NCBI GenBank assembly: GCA_030737835.1
Contig: CM060855.1
Span: forward strand, 8,719,434-8,783,433
Reading direction: 5' to 3'
DNA length: 64,000 nt
Source of the DNA: Acorus gramineus
Taxonomy: Eukaryota; Streptophyta; Magnoliopsida; Acorales; Acoraceae
The notes below the pieces were generated by a model. That model was not told where the DNA came from. It did no database searches and saw only the letters and a list, made by a program, of their open reading frames with translations. The position numbers and the translations under genes are program-made. Of the stretch, positions 50,398-62,575 are shown in pieces; the stretch's first letter is position 1; each line of letters starts with the position of its first letter.

Positions 50398-51952
50398 ATG
50401 GCTGCATCAATGGCAGCGACGCAAACCCTCACCGTCGCGTCCCTGACGCGGCGGCGCCCGCCGCATCTTCTCTTATCCTCCACTCTCCGGTGGCCCTTCC
50501 GCCGCCCCTTCTCCGCCACCTCCACCCGCGCCGATCCCACACCACCACCACCACAACCGGCCCCTTCACTGGTGCTATACACGAAGCCCGGGTGTTGCTT
50601 GTGCGACGGCCTCAAAGAGAAACTCGGCGTCGCTTTCTCCCTCGGCGGTCCCGACTCCCTCCACGGCGTCCACCTCCAGGTCCCCCCCCTCCCAAAAAAA
50701 AAAATGCTATTTTTGCGTCCTTTGATTTCTTCATGTCAATTTGTTTGAATTTTGTATTCTGTGTTGTTGTTCTTCAGATGAGGGACATCACTGAGAACCC
50801 AGAGTGGGAGCGGAGGTACCAGTACGAGATCCCCGTCCTCTCCAGGCTCCTCCCCGATGGCTCCGAGGTCTTGATTTCTTTATCTCAGTCTCTCTGCATT
50901 TACATTTCTTGATTTTGTTGTCCATTCATTGATTGTGAGTTATATGATTGATAAACCAATGGCATTGATAGAGAGAGGGAATAAATTGGTTTTTGGCAAC
51001 ATGTTGGTTGAATCTTATCTTATCTTATCAACAGGAGTAAAATTTGAACACGAGACCCTCGGTGATGAGGGGATGATTCTACTAACATGTTAAGAGGTGG
51101 TGCGGTACAAGCATGTGTTTAGATGCATCAGTTTAAAATATGTTTATTTTTAAGGCCTCCCACATACGCCGTGGGCATTTATCTAGGCAAATTCGCAAAG
51201 AGGTGGTATGTCCTGCTTACAGGCCATCTTGCATGAACTTTATATGATGGCTCTGTTGTATGATGTTCCTTACAGGATATGTTTGGGTTAATGAATCAAT
51301 GGGATCCTAATAGTAGATGCATGAAAACTACAAGCAATATTGCCAATGAAATTCTTGCTCCTTCAGCAATGCATTGCATGATGAGGTGGTCCAGGACTCC
51401 AGGGTGTGGGTTATTTCATTTTGTCTATGTATGGATTGTAAGGTTGTGGGTTCAAGTCTAGTGTGTCAAGGATCCTTTGATCATCCTGCACAAAAGAAAT
51501 CAATCATGCACGAAATTGTTAAGACCGATCCATCTTGAACTATATCTCTAGATGGTGTCCAGGGTCAATAATTTTTTATATACAATCATAAGCAGAGGAT
51601 TAGAAATGTAGTGCATTCAATTGTGACTTTATTAAAGGGGATCACTTTCTGCACACCAACTAATTCGTATTGTATGGTTTCTTTTTCTTCTGGGAGATAT
51701 TATATCGTGAAGTTCATTTCTTATTTTTCTTCCATTGTCAAACAATGGTTGATATAAAAGTTGAATTTGAAGCTTTTGTTCTCTGGAACTTTCTCGATCA
51801 AACGAAGCTGCATAACCATTGAAATTGCTGAGTTTTTTTATAATCGTCTAGGGACTAAGATTTCACTGCTGCAGGAAATCCTTCCAAGATTGTCACCCCG
51901 TCTTGGAGCTGAGCTCATCCAGAAGAAACTTGCAGCTGCATTGAGACAGTAA
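50398..51952 (+). CDS. Glutaredoxin-like / DUF836 thiol protein, organellar (3 exons, 149 aa)
   Basis: Small thioredoxin-fold redox protein. Exons 50398-50679, 50778-50867, 51875-51952; 450 nt, in frame. Residues 1-45 are Ala/Ser/Thr/Arg-rich with few acidic residues, a likely plastid or mitochondrial transit peptide. A Pro run follows, then the active-site strand LVLYTKPGCCLCDGLKEKL with a CxxC at Cys66-Cys69. Exon 2 has RDITENPEWERRYQYEIPVL, containing the cis-Pro (IPVL) of the fold; exon 3 ends LGAELIQKKLAAALRQ. This pattern fits the glutaredoxin-like DUF836 family; substrates are not known from sequence. Two in-frame Mets (1 and 5) make the exact start slightly uncertain. Intron 2 is about 1 kb. 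The 3' UTR has a 32-bp duplication. Confidence 0.9.
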
Positions 51953-51954
51953 CT

Positions 51955-52018
51955 TCTGCTTCTCTTCCTCTCATCCATTTCCAGAATCTGCTTCTCTTCC
52001 TCTCATCCATTTCCAGAG
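51955..52018. repeat. 32-bp tandem duplication in a 3' UTR
   Basis: TCTGCTTCTCTTCCTCTCAT followed by CCATTTCCAGA is present twice just after the stop codon of the redox gene. Confidence 0.9.
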
Positions 52019-53939
52019 GTCCCGTTGTTATGATGATGATCAATGTACTGGAAGGACCACTTTGAAGTTGATGCCTCTCACTTCATCCCAGTGAAGGCAA
52101 AACCTTAATTTTTTTTTCAGACCAATCTATTGTACTGTTTTTAAAACAGTTTGTTATTAGCTTCGTGGTGACTTATTTTCTGTATACTTTGAATGTCATT
52201 CAGTTAAATGCTTGGCCTCAATAACTTTGATCAATGATTGTTGAAGCTATAACAAATGTGTGGAAGCCTTTGCAAAACAGAGATGGCACTACTAATGTCT
52301 GACCTTTATCTTTTCAGCGTTGCCCATGATCTCTCTTTGAGTGGAGGTCCCTCTGCATGATTTGTTCTGGGAAATGTCTTAGAAATTGATCCAGAACTGG
52401 ATAGCAGGATAGCTCCCATAATCAAATATCTGTTCATACAATACAATAAGTTGCATTTTCCAATGGCCGGCAAAATTACAGGTTTAACAGCACCAGAAAT
52501 TGAAACATCCAACAATATGCTGAGATTTTTAGGGTGAAAATAAAGAACCAACACAACACTTTCATAAACCCCCTTTATATTGAACGTGATGTGTTCTGTA
52601 CAACTGGGAAAAAAACATTCTTGATAATAACCAAAAAAAGATTCCTCTCTATTTTGAGAGAACTTACTATACGAGAGGCTCACCACCTTTGTGGCTTTGA
52701 CCTATTAAAACTGACTTGTATATACAATTAAGCTGCTCCAGCCCAGCCAACACACTTCCTCTTAAGGTTTTGGTGTGGAGAGGAGGCTAGAGGATTCAAA
52801 ACAAAACTGTATGTTTGAATTCAACAAGCAACCTTAAGCTTGCGAGTTGTGAGGACGAACTTTCAGAATCTGCTGGTTTGAGATAATGCACTGATGAATA
52901 AATAAGGGACCAACTGCTTTCAATATGATCCATATATGAGAAGAAATGTCAAGAACCCCACCAACCAGTTTAGACAAAACGCCCTGTTAGAATTACCTGC
53001 AAAATTTGCTGGAAGAAAAATATCTATCAGCCTCAGCAATCAGATTATCCAAAACACAAAAACATAATGGATGAAAGCACTAAAGGAAAAAAAGGGATGT
53101 GGAAATGCAAAAGATGCACTTGTCGTAAGGAATGGGGCAACAATTCTAATGAATTGTATAATCACTGAGTTACAATAGTAAATACAGTGTACACAGATGA
53201 TCTGCAGTCTTTCTGCTGAGTTGCCAAATTTAGATCTCCCGGCTCACACAAAGATCTGGCATTCTTAATCCACATTACATGGAACACAATCCCTCTAAGC
53301 AGCTAAACAAAAATGATGCTAAACTTTGACTGTCTTTAAACAGTGAACGGTGAAAGGACTCACCTTTACAACTCTTAGAATTTAAACAAAAAAAAAAAAA
53401 AAAAGAGCTGAGGCTATGCTTTCTGTATCAGTTACATCAGTATTTAGATAAAAAGATCAATGATATATCCTCCATAACTGGTTAGTTTCCAAGTTTCTCC
53501 TACTGTTTTCTGTTAAAAGAATATAGGTGTCATTCGGATAGATGGAGAGAAATTTTTAATTCATCCATCCCCTGCCGCATGTTAACCCTGGGCTACAATG
53601 CTCGAAGATGCAGATGTTAGAGTTAGTTGAATATACGGAATGTTCCGAGGTTTAAAGTTAGCTGACCAGAGCAGCAAACAAAATGTAAACTCAGTGGCAA
53701 TGATAAAAAAGAAGACCACTTTTTGAATGATGGTAATTGCCCAAAAAGAGGTGTCTTTTTAAATTAGACATTAGACACATTCTGGAGATATGGACAGAAA
53801 ATTTCAAATGTTTCTAGTGGCATTAAAAATATCATCAAGGAATAAAGTTATGAGTAAACTCGATTGAACCCTTCTTTTAATATCCCTATTCAACCAGTGA
53901 CACTAATTTTTATTTAAGAAATTTTTATTTCTGGATTAA

Positions 53940-54166
53940 ATTGGCATTGGAGATATTTTATTTTCCGGAATCAGATATTTGAATTATATTTGTATACATT
54001 AAAAATATTTCAGATATTTATCGGAATCCGAATCATCTGTATTTTCAGATCAAATACAGATACTTATTTCCAATCAGATATTGAATCCGGATATTTTTTT
54101 CCGGATCATATTCAGGTTTTGATACAAGCATATGTGCTCTGTATCCGCTCCATTGACATGCTTACT
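53940..54166. mobile_element. GGATAC-rich TIR element, decayed copy 3
   Basis: TATCGGAATCCGAATC, ATTGAATCCGGATATTTTTTTC and the end CCGCTCCATTGACATGCTTA match the motifs and right terminus of the copies at 32415 and 36862. The left end could not be identified. Confidence 0.5.
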
Positions 54167-54660
54167 CTATGACAGATTGACAGGTGATGTGCCTAAGATG
54201 CTCCAATATTTGTGTTGAAGGGGGAAAAAGAAACAAAACTACACATGCATGTAATTTATTACAGTCTAAGTGAATTTCGATTGAGATAGAAAGACGAGAG
54301 GTTATAGCTCAAATGAACATGCTGACAGAGAACACTGACCCCCACCACAGATCTTGCTCTCTTTATAGTTCCCACTAGAGTTTAAAGAGTGTCAATGTTA
54401 TTTAAGAATAAGATCTGTAAACTCCTTCACAGTTAACAAAAAAAAAAAAAAGGATTTAATAGAGATGTGAATTAAAAGTATTCCATCTATTAACATAATT
54501 ACTATCAAACACACCAAAGTCAGGTAGCAACATGATGAAACAGATCTTGTTACCTTGAAAAGAAGAAAAAATGATTAAAGCATGCATATTGGAAAAATTA
54601 CCATACATTATGATCAATGTGCATAGGATTAACAGAAATCACATAATGAAGGTGAGAAAT

Positions 54661-57600
54661 CTAAGAAAGATAAACAATCTGGGAAAAAAAATTAAACATG
54701 GAAAGCAGATTTTTTTTCATTACCAAAGCTATGGCAATATTTTTGCAAATTGGCAGGACTAACTCACATGAGGGAGATGACGAAATCAGAGATGGTCCCA
54801 ACACTGGCGACACAGAAATTTTTTTACTTTGCTTCTGCCAATGTATTGATCCATGTACCATTGTTGATGGGGATACACCTGGGGCAAATTGTGGGCTGGA
54901 TCTCACAGAATGTGGGGAATAGTCTGGAGAACTCGTAGAGGTAACAGGAGGTGAAAGAGCAATAGAGTGGCAGCGGTTGTGACTAGGGGAAGGTGGAGGA
55001 GAATGCACAGGAGGTGAAATTTGGGGTTTGCTATCTGGAGGTGGCGCATATGGCAACGGGCTCACGGATGGGGAGGAAGTGTCACAGTGGAAACAAGGTG
55101 GAAAGTCATGTTGGTTGATTTGGGGAGAGTGAGCATTAGGAGAGGAAGCATGGTAAGAATTAGGAGGTGGATAATAAGGAGGTCCCTCTGATGGAGATGG
55201 GGAGGGACTAGGGGAGCCTACAGATGTGATTGATTGATTTAGAAATGATGAGAATTGAACACCTTTCACTCTACCAAAGACAGAGTGATTCAAGCCAAGA
55301 TTTTTCCATGGATTAATCTTTGGAACTAGCTGCTTTAATCTTGTAGGTAGAGGAACACGGTTCCCATTGTCTGAGAAAACTGAAGCCTGAATGACAACCG
55401 GAGGATCCAACGTTGAGCCGTTCACATTTGTCACCTGAACATATACATTCTGCAGGCAGACATATAACATTACTAGGTATGCTGCACCACTTAAATCTAA
55501 AACAGATAAATGATGTGCATAACCATAACTGTTACCTCATAGGGTCTCAAACCCAGTCCATATTTTAATTGGTCCTTCAGCTGGACAATATTTTTCCGTA
55601 TCTGGGTCAGAGAATTGTTTAGGGTGAAGTTAAAGAGAATCTGCGGTGTCATCCAAATCGAGGAGAGTTGCCCAGGGATTACTGTGATCCCCCCAGGAAA
55701 CTTCAAAACCTCAAAGGACGTTGGTTGTCCAAAAATTGATGGTGTCAGAGTAAGATTTAATTGTTGAAGAACCAGTTCAATCAATGAGGATCTAAGAATG
55801 CTTAGTGCCACCGAACTTATTACAGCATCTTTTGGGTCAGGAAGAACACCAAATTGTACATGTGTGTACTTTGATCCAGGTACAGAACGCATAGAAATTA
55901 TAGAAACCTGTTTACACGTTGCACAATGCCCATTAGAGAAGTCCATCATTAAATGGCTTACAATGAGAAAAAAACATTGAATTTTGCAATAGTACCTTCG
56001 TGTGCGGTACACCTATTTCTTCTAAAATATCATATGCCAGTCTATCAGTTTCTACAATCAGTGAAGAAATTGGCTTCTGCAGTCTGAAGCAGGCTTGAAC
56101 GGAAGCTGAGAAAGAAAAGGGTTAAATTCAGAGACAGAATTAAAAAAAGGATATAACACTAAAGATAGATTATACAAGTGAGAAAAATCATTAAAAAAAG
56201 AGTACCCCAGAAGGGAAAAAGTTCCTTGTACTGAGATCAAGAATTATCATATATCTACAAATATAATAAAGGGAACTTCTGTTTATTATAAAATCATGAA
56301 GCAGGACCTCTCAAAGCCAAAGGGTGCACATCCCATTCAAACCATGGAAGCAAGGCTTGGCCTCAGTCATGTCAAACTATACACGAACTATAGTCTGCTG
56401 GTAAAGTGCTGTTAGACTGGAAGCTTCTGCTGAAGTTGCATCAATATGTTTTCACCCTCTTAGACCATTGGTTTAAAAAAGAATACATAGATTTTGGCCA
56501 AATGTTCCTAACTTTGACTTAAACACAAATCCAATGAATAACAACAAAGCCAGCCACTGGATCCCCCTAGGCACCTGGGAGGGCATTTATCATTTCCATA
56601 GTGTTTTGATTCACAAAACTATGAAAAACTTACATTAAATAGGTAGGAGAATGATGAACATAAAACAGCACAGGAAATGTACATCATTAATCATATTTCT
56701 TCAAACAATAATTATGCTGAATGCTTAAGAAATTTGATTGTTGAATACTTAAACTTGATTTTCATAGGTAGACATAATAAATACCACCTAATGCCTTATA
56801 AACCAACATTATATCAAGATCAGATACCTACGACAGTTGATAACAAAGACCTTAATTGGCCGTAAATATCCATCCAAGTGTTAATTACCAGTCGAAGTTT
56901 ACATCCAAATTTACATATTTGACATTTAACAAAAAAACGAGACTATTTTATATACAAAGTTGAAGGAAATGAAGTACCCAACAACAAGGTCTAATTATTA
57001 AACAGTTGCGGTAATATCTGCAAATATATATTATATTCTCAAACAACACACCCAGAAACACCATAGAAGGGACTTGTACTCTCAAATAAAAGTTAGTAAC
57101 CATCTAAAAGTTCAAGAATAATTGACAGTTCGCTCGAGTAATGAATAAAGATTTACAGATGTTGATCAATGGAATGAAGCAGAACATACACTTTTGGACT
57201 CTATTTGATTGAGAGAGAACACCAATTATACGCACACAGGAGTTCAAAGTATCAAACCCATGACATGGCTGACGGGGATAGACCACTGATTACTTCAATG
57301 TTAGAAAAGAATGATCTTTATTGTGCCAATTGAAAAGCATAACAAAAAAAAAAAAGTTTTGTAGTAGTGAGAACCGAAATATGAATTCCCGGTGCCTTTG
57401 CTTCTTAATGTATGGCTAATAAAGAATTTTGAGACCTCTATAATGTGCTAATAAGATTTTAAATATTTCACAAAATGTGGAAGCCCTTAGGGGAAAAGAT
57501 ATAATTTTTTTCTCTCCTAAAAATCTATGATACAAAATATTGCCTATATGAAGCCAAAGAAAAAGTATTCAGTGTAGACAGACAATAAAAATTGCACATC

Positions 57601-57934
57601 GGGGGCAATGAAGGTACCCCAAAAATCCTAAAAATCAGAATACACGGCAACAAATTAGTCCAAATCCAAATCATCAAAACCAAACCCTAGTACACTCACC
57701 CAAGTCGGCGATGGAGGAGTCCAGGCCGGATCGGCCGCGAGCGCGGGCCGCAAACGGCGACAGCCAAAACACGGCGGAGATGAATACGCAGACGCCGAGG
57801 ACGAGCGACGCCACGCACCGGAACGACACGGCCTCCCCGATCGAGGCGAGCCCCGCCGAGCAGCAACAACCGTCGCCGTCCGATCCATCAGTCTCCGGAG
57901 GTCTCTGGGGCTGCTCTTCCTGGGCCTTCCCCAT
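54661..57934 (-). CDS. Proline-rich membrane protein, DUF7036-type (4 exons, about 501 aa)
   Basis: Function unknown; such proteins are often labelled hydroxyproline-rich glycoproteins. Exons (minus): 57934-57700, 56105-55996, 55907-55536, 55449-54661; 1,506 nt, in frame. A GC-rich first exon encodes an acidic, Cys-rich N-terminus and one hydrophobic helix (VASLVLGVCVFISAVFWL), so it is likely a type II membrane or anchored protein. The core (residues 80-320) includes LQKPISSLIVETDRLAYDIL, VSIISMRSVPGSKYTHVQFG and QLSSIWMTPQILFNFTLNN. The C-terminal third is Pro/Ser-rich (SPSPSPSEGPPYYPPPNSY), like cell-wall-associated proteins. At SSPSC a strong donor (T/GTGAGTTAG, about 54770) could end exon 4 and lead to an exon I could not find; as written, the frame continues to a hydrophobic tail and a stop at 54661. 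Confidence 0.82.
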
Positions 57935-57950
57935 CTACAGAGCATCCATA

Positions 57951-57974
57951 CTCTCTCTCTCTCTCTCTCTCTCT
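57951..57974. repeat. CT/GA microsatellite in the DUF7036-type gene leader
   Basis: (CT)12 on the plus strand, i.e. GA in the sense strand, about 17 bp upstream of the start codon. Confidence 0.9.
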
Positions 57975-59279
57975 ATAATGGAATCTGATTATACAATACA
58001 AAATTTGAATACGCTATCGCTCTGAGAGTTGGGTTTTTGAGGTTTTTTTTTCTTTTATTTTTGTGTGTGTTTGTGGTTGGGGTTGGTTTTTAGGAAGGCC
58101 CAGTGATGGGGGTTTTTTGTGAGCCGTTTGATTATTTTTGTAGGGTCACTGAAAGTGTGGTGATCTGTTGGATGGTCCAATTGATGGATGGTGGATTGTC
58201 TCTTTCTTTTCTTGTTCACTTTTTTTTGTTTTTTAGATGAGTGTTCTCTTGTTGTGAATGGGTGGGGGATATTCTTTTGCTTTCATTTTGAGGGGGCAAG
58301 GCATATTTAATGAGAGGGACTTGTTTTACAACTTTAAACATATACTGGTGGTGGTATGGATAGATCATATATTAGACTTTAATGACTTTTTATCTATCAA
58401 AAAAAAAAAAAAGACTTTAAAAACTTCTTTAGAATATCATAAAATTTAAAAGTTCACTTGACTGTGTTATATTTTAGCATGACCAATTTTAGAAAGAAAA
58501 AAAAATGATAAATGCAACCACATGTCAGGTTGTAGATGGTTGTATATTTCATAAAATTAATGTAGAAATATATCATATAATTATGTGTGTGTAGTTTAAT
58601 GAAGTATACGTGATTACGTAAAATAAAAGATTTGTTTATTGCATATATTATGTATAAATGTGTGTGTATATATATATATGTATATGCATGGTATGCTATG
58701 TATATTTTTGTGCCCATGTCTAACAACTACTATTACTAATGAAATATAATACTGAATTTTCACAAACTGAAATGTTTAAGGGGGTAGTTGGATTTTAGAG
58801 GTTTTTCAAAAGTCCCATTTTGGATTTTATGTGCTAATTTTACTCATGGGAAACCTTTATTTTAAAAAAAACTACCATAACTATATTTTATACAAAATTG
58901 ATAATAATCATCTCAACACCTCTCCACTACTAATTCTAAACATCATAGAAAAAACGAACAAGTGCAAATTAAATTATGAAATACAAATAAAAATTGTTTT
59001 CACTTGGGAAATATGTTAGTATGTTATCTTGTCTTGTCTGTAGTCTTTTTTAAAGCTCTCACTAGTTTATTTTTTGTAAATATATACTTAAATAATAATA
59101 AATTTTATTTTATAAAAAAATAACCATATATGAGTACGAATTAAATGAATAGTGGAGTATTTAATATATAATGTTTTAGTTTATTATATACCATGTTAGG
59201 TGATTCTTTGTACTGCGTCAATAATGTTATAGATGGTGCTTTTAAAACATATCGAGTGTCTCATTGAACTTGCATATTG

Positions 59280-59503
59280 GGTGTGTTTGGTTGCGCGATT
59301 GCAAAACTGATTCTGTAGGAATCTGGATTTTAAAACTGATTCTGCAGGAAGCTCACCTCCCTCAGTTTTTTAAGATCGTAGTTTTTGGATACTATTTGTC
59401 AGAAATCTGTGTATAAGAAGCTGCTACAGTAAAACTGTTTGGTTGCACGATTGCAAACGTAGTTTCCTGCAATCGCAAACGCTGCGCAATCGCGCAACCA
59501 AAT
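59280..59503. mobile_element. hAT-like MITE with GTTTGGTTGCGCGATTGC termini
   Basis: The left end GTGTTTGGTTGCGCGATTGC pairs with the right end GCAATCGCGCAACCAAATGC, a near-perfect 17-bp inverted repeat. A third copy of the terminus (GTTTGGTTGCACGATTGC) lies inside near 59437. No ORF. Confidence 0.75.
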
Positions 59504-60345
59504 GCAAATAAATCATGAAATACAAGCAAGAATTGTTTTCATTTGGGAAGTGTTTACGGTCTTATTTGCAGCTCTCACTAATTTAATTTTTTGAAGTTTG
59601 TACTTAATTAATAAAATATGATTTTCTTATAAAAAAAATTGAACTATATATTCATATGATTATGAATTAAATGCATAGCAGAGTGTTTAATATATACTCT
59701 ATTCAAGGGCGATGCCACATATTATGTGGTAGGGTCAATTGACCCATCACATTTAAAAAAAAAATTTCAAACTACTATTATCATCATTTCAAAACATGAC
59801 AACCAAGCTCACCATGCCTGACTCAGATTTTATACTTAAAACCTCCAAATTGTAAAAGTTTATATATTGAAAATCATTCATCTATTTTCTTTGATGATTT
59901 ATTTTTTTATTAATATAAGTTGTTCTATTTTCAAAAGAAAAACTTATGTTTTTTTATGAAATATATGATAAAAGTAAATTTTTTTAAAAAATGTGGAATT
60001 TATTTTTGTAAATGACTTAATCTATAAAAATTCATGAAGTCACCCCTTATTTTTTTTTTTTTTTATAGAAAACTTAGACTATATAACTCCAATGAATGTG
60101 TTAGTGGAATGTATACAATGTTAGGTGATTGATTCTATGTACTACATTAATAATGTGATACTGCTCTCACTACACTTTCACTTAAAAAGAGTTTCCAAAT
60201 CAGATGGAAGCCACACAACCACCAAATGGACTTTGATGAAAACCACCACACGGTTGGTGAGCCGGTTGAGCCATGCACATCTTCTCCAACTCTTCTTCTC
60301 TTCTAAGGATGAAAGGACCTCAAAATGTATATTCGTTTTGTAATA

Positions 60346-60413
60346 AATACATTAATGTGGACACGCCAAATAGTGGACATGCCAAATACATTAATGTGGA
60401 CACGCCAAATATT
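60346..60413. repeat. About 41-bp tandem repeat
   Basis: ACATTAATGTGGACACGCCAAATA occurs twice, with a shorter GTGGACATGCCAAATA between. Confidence 0.7.
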
Positions 60414-60748
60414 GGATTTTGAGAGCACGACGCATTAATCTCACAGAATTGGGAATGATTTCGATTGATGGGTCATTATAAACTACTGTCTTGGATCACT
60501 GTGATACAGTGATATATATATATATATATTTCATTGATCTATATGTATACTCATATAATTAAAAACAAAAAAAATAAATAGCATGATTCAACTAATTAAT
60601 TGAATTCATATATCAAATAGTTGGCAAAACCTACAAGGCTACAACTATAAGATTTAGGTGCAAATCTTATCATTCAACTATAAGTAGAACAGTAAAACAT
60701 CTCACTATGATGTAATTGTTTAATAGATTAATTGTTTAATATATGCGT

Positions 60749-61672
60749 CGGTCTGTATTGAAGATAGCATAGCTTGGAAACCGCTTGTATCTGGGTTGTT
60801 CACTGTTAAAGAGGCCTACAAATGGTGGTGTCGTAATCGAGCTGGCTCATCCCAGATCGGCATGTTGCTGTTGCAGATTTGGAAGCCCAAAATTCCATTG
60901 AAAATCAAGGTTTTCATGTGCCTTCTTTATCATAACAGGGTGCGGTGCTAACGATGGTATATAGAGCTAAATAAGACCAGATTTATGTGACTTCTTTTAT
61001 CATAACAGGGTGCTAGCGATGGTATATAGAGCTACATGGGACCAGTCCTCATCAACCACCTGCATTCTCTGCTTGGAGGAACCGGAGACGGCGCATGACC
61101 TATTCTGTCAAGTGTCAATGTTGGATCACTCACCGTCTATAGTCGGAGATCAGGGGTGTTACTGGACTGTCCCTCAGCTTCCAAACGTTGGAGGAGCTTT
61201 GGTCCGCTAGAAAGGCTCTTTGAGACCTCGGAGCGGGCAGATCGACAGCTCACATCTCTCAATCAATTGTCTTGGAGGGCTCATGAACGATATGGCTCAC
61301 GAGGAACGCATCACTGTTTAGAAGGGTTCGAGTTTATTGGAAGAATACGTAAGAGACCTTCTGCGATTACGTTCGAGATTGGAGACATTTTATGGCAGGA
61401 GCGAGAGAGGTGCACTTCGATAATGGACGCTTGGGGATCGCGGTTTGAATAGGGGATCTCTCAGTGACAAGCCTAATTAAATATCTCTAACCGGCCCTTC
61501 ATGGCGAGAAAAATTTCCTTCCTTCCCTTTTGTTCTACTTATTTTTTTATTTTACTTGTAATTTTGTTACTCTATTTCCTCTTACTTCCTTTCAGTGTAG
61601 AACTTTAGAATCTTCAATAAAATTGTGGTACCAACATCTATCTCTTTTCAAAAAAGAAAAAGAAAAAAAAGA
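60749..61672 (+). pseudogene. LINE 3' end with zf-RVT domain, broken
   Basis: Open fragments: DSIAWKPLVSGLFTVKEAYK, then QIWKPKIPLKIKVFMCLLYH and, after a frameshift, TCILCLEEPETAHDLFCQV. This is the reverse-transcriptase zinc-binding domain of plant LINEs (CxxC...HxxxC). The tail RDWRHFMAGAREVHFDN matches the LINE at 49795. It ends near an A-rich run (61647-61672), as expected for a LINE 3' end. An internal duplication (60918-61044) and stops destroy the frame. The RT core is absent, so this is a 5'-truncated copy. Confidence 0.8.
60918..61044. repeat. 69-bp duplication inside the LINE remnant
   Basis: TTTATCATAACAGGGTGC followed by GCTAACGATGGTATATAGAG recurs 69 bp later as GCTAGCGATGGTATATAGAG. 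The duplication breaks the zinc-binding frame. Confidence 0.8.
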
Positions 61673-62172
61673 TAAAACAATTGGATTTTTGTTGGGTTTG
61701 TATTTAGCATATTATTAATGTAATTTCATAAAATTAGGATTTGTAGTTCTTATTAATTAATCTAAAATTTTTGCTGCTATTATGATTCATATAATTAAAT
61801 CAATTTTTATATCTAGTTAATGTTCATGTTTTGAATTCACGTGTATTTGAAAATCAACTAGGAATATAAAAACTCTCATTTACTCTTTTGACATCCCTAC
61901 ACGGCTACACAGATTCTTCATTCATATGTATTGTTGAAAATCAACTACCAGTATAAAAACTTAATTATTTGCTTCTTTTACATCTCCACTCACTTGTAGG
62001 CATCCGGTTCCCTTTATTAGGTCCAAACCACCAATTTCCCAACACCACCCAAGTCATTAATTCAGAAGAGCCAAAGTAAGGAATAACCAGTCACCATCCA
62101 CAAAAATAAAATAAAGATAAGATAGAATAAATAACTCTATCGGTCTTGGGTGGTTTGAAAAGGAAAACGTTA

Positions 62173-62575
62173 GCCTCCGTTTGGAAACATAATAAGACTT
62201 ATTCTGAGGTATACAGTTATACAGCATAAGTGCGTATAGCAGTAGAATAAGTGATTTTGTGTTTGGTTGTGTTTTGAATTTTAAATAAAACGTGAATAAA
62301 GTGTAAATAAAGATTTATGAAAGGTAAAAAAATTATGATAGTTGATTTGACATGTGATTTATAAGAGGTGATGATAGTTGATTTGACAATAGCTCGTATA
62401 TTCTTTGGGTAGAATAACTTAAAATAATTTTAATTCCAAGGGTTGACTAAAATCTATATACCAGTTTATCCAAACATACATTATCCCTGGATATTCAATG
62501 CACCAAACATCCAAATTCCCCTATTTTACTTTATTCTATGTTATCTAGTTCCATATTTCACATCCAAACGAAAGA
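62173..62575. mobile_element. MITE with CCGTTTGG-type ends
   Basis: Starts GCCTCCGTTTGGAAACATAA and ends CACATCCAAACGAAAG. Both contain CGTTTGG in inverse orientation. The rest is AT-rich non-coding DNA. Confidence 0.5.

Larger units (their letters stand above)
51953..54660. other. Intergenic, convergent 3' region
   Basis: It contains the redox gene's 3' UTR, a possible downstream exon or 3' UTR of the minus-strand DUF7036-type gene (not resolved), and a decayed TIR copy near 53940-54166. A minus frame at 52306-52686 is open for 126 codons but shows no family features. Confidence 0.5.

Noticed and set aside
51040-51540. SINE in redox gene intron 2
   Set aside because: Box B-like GGTTCAAGTCTAG is present, but no A box at the right distance and no tail or target duplication.
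52306-52686. Minus-strand ORF of 126 codons
   Set aside because: No domain or homologous motif seen and ordinary intergenic composition; at most 3' UTR of the upstream minus-strand gene.
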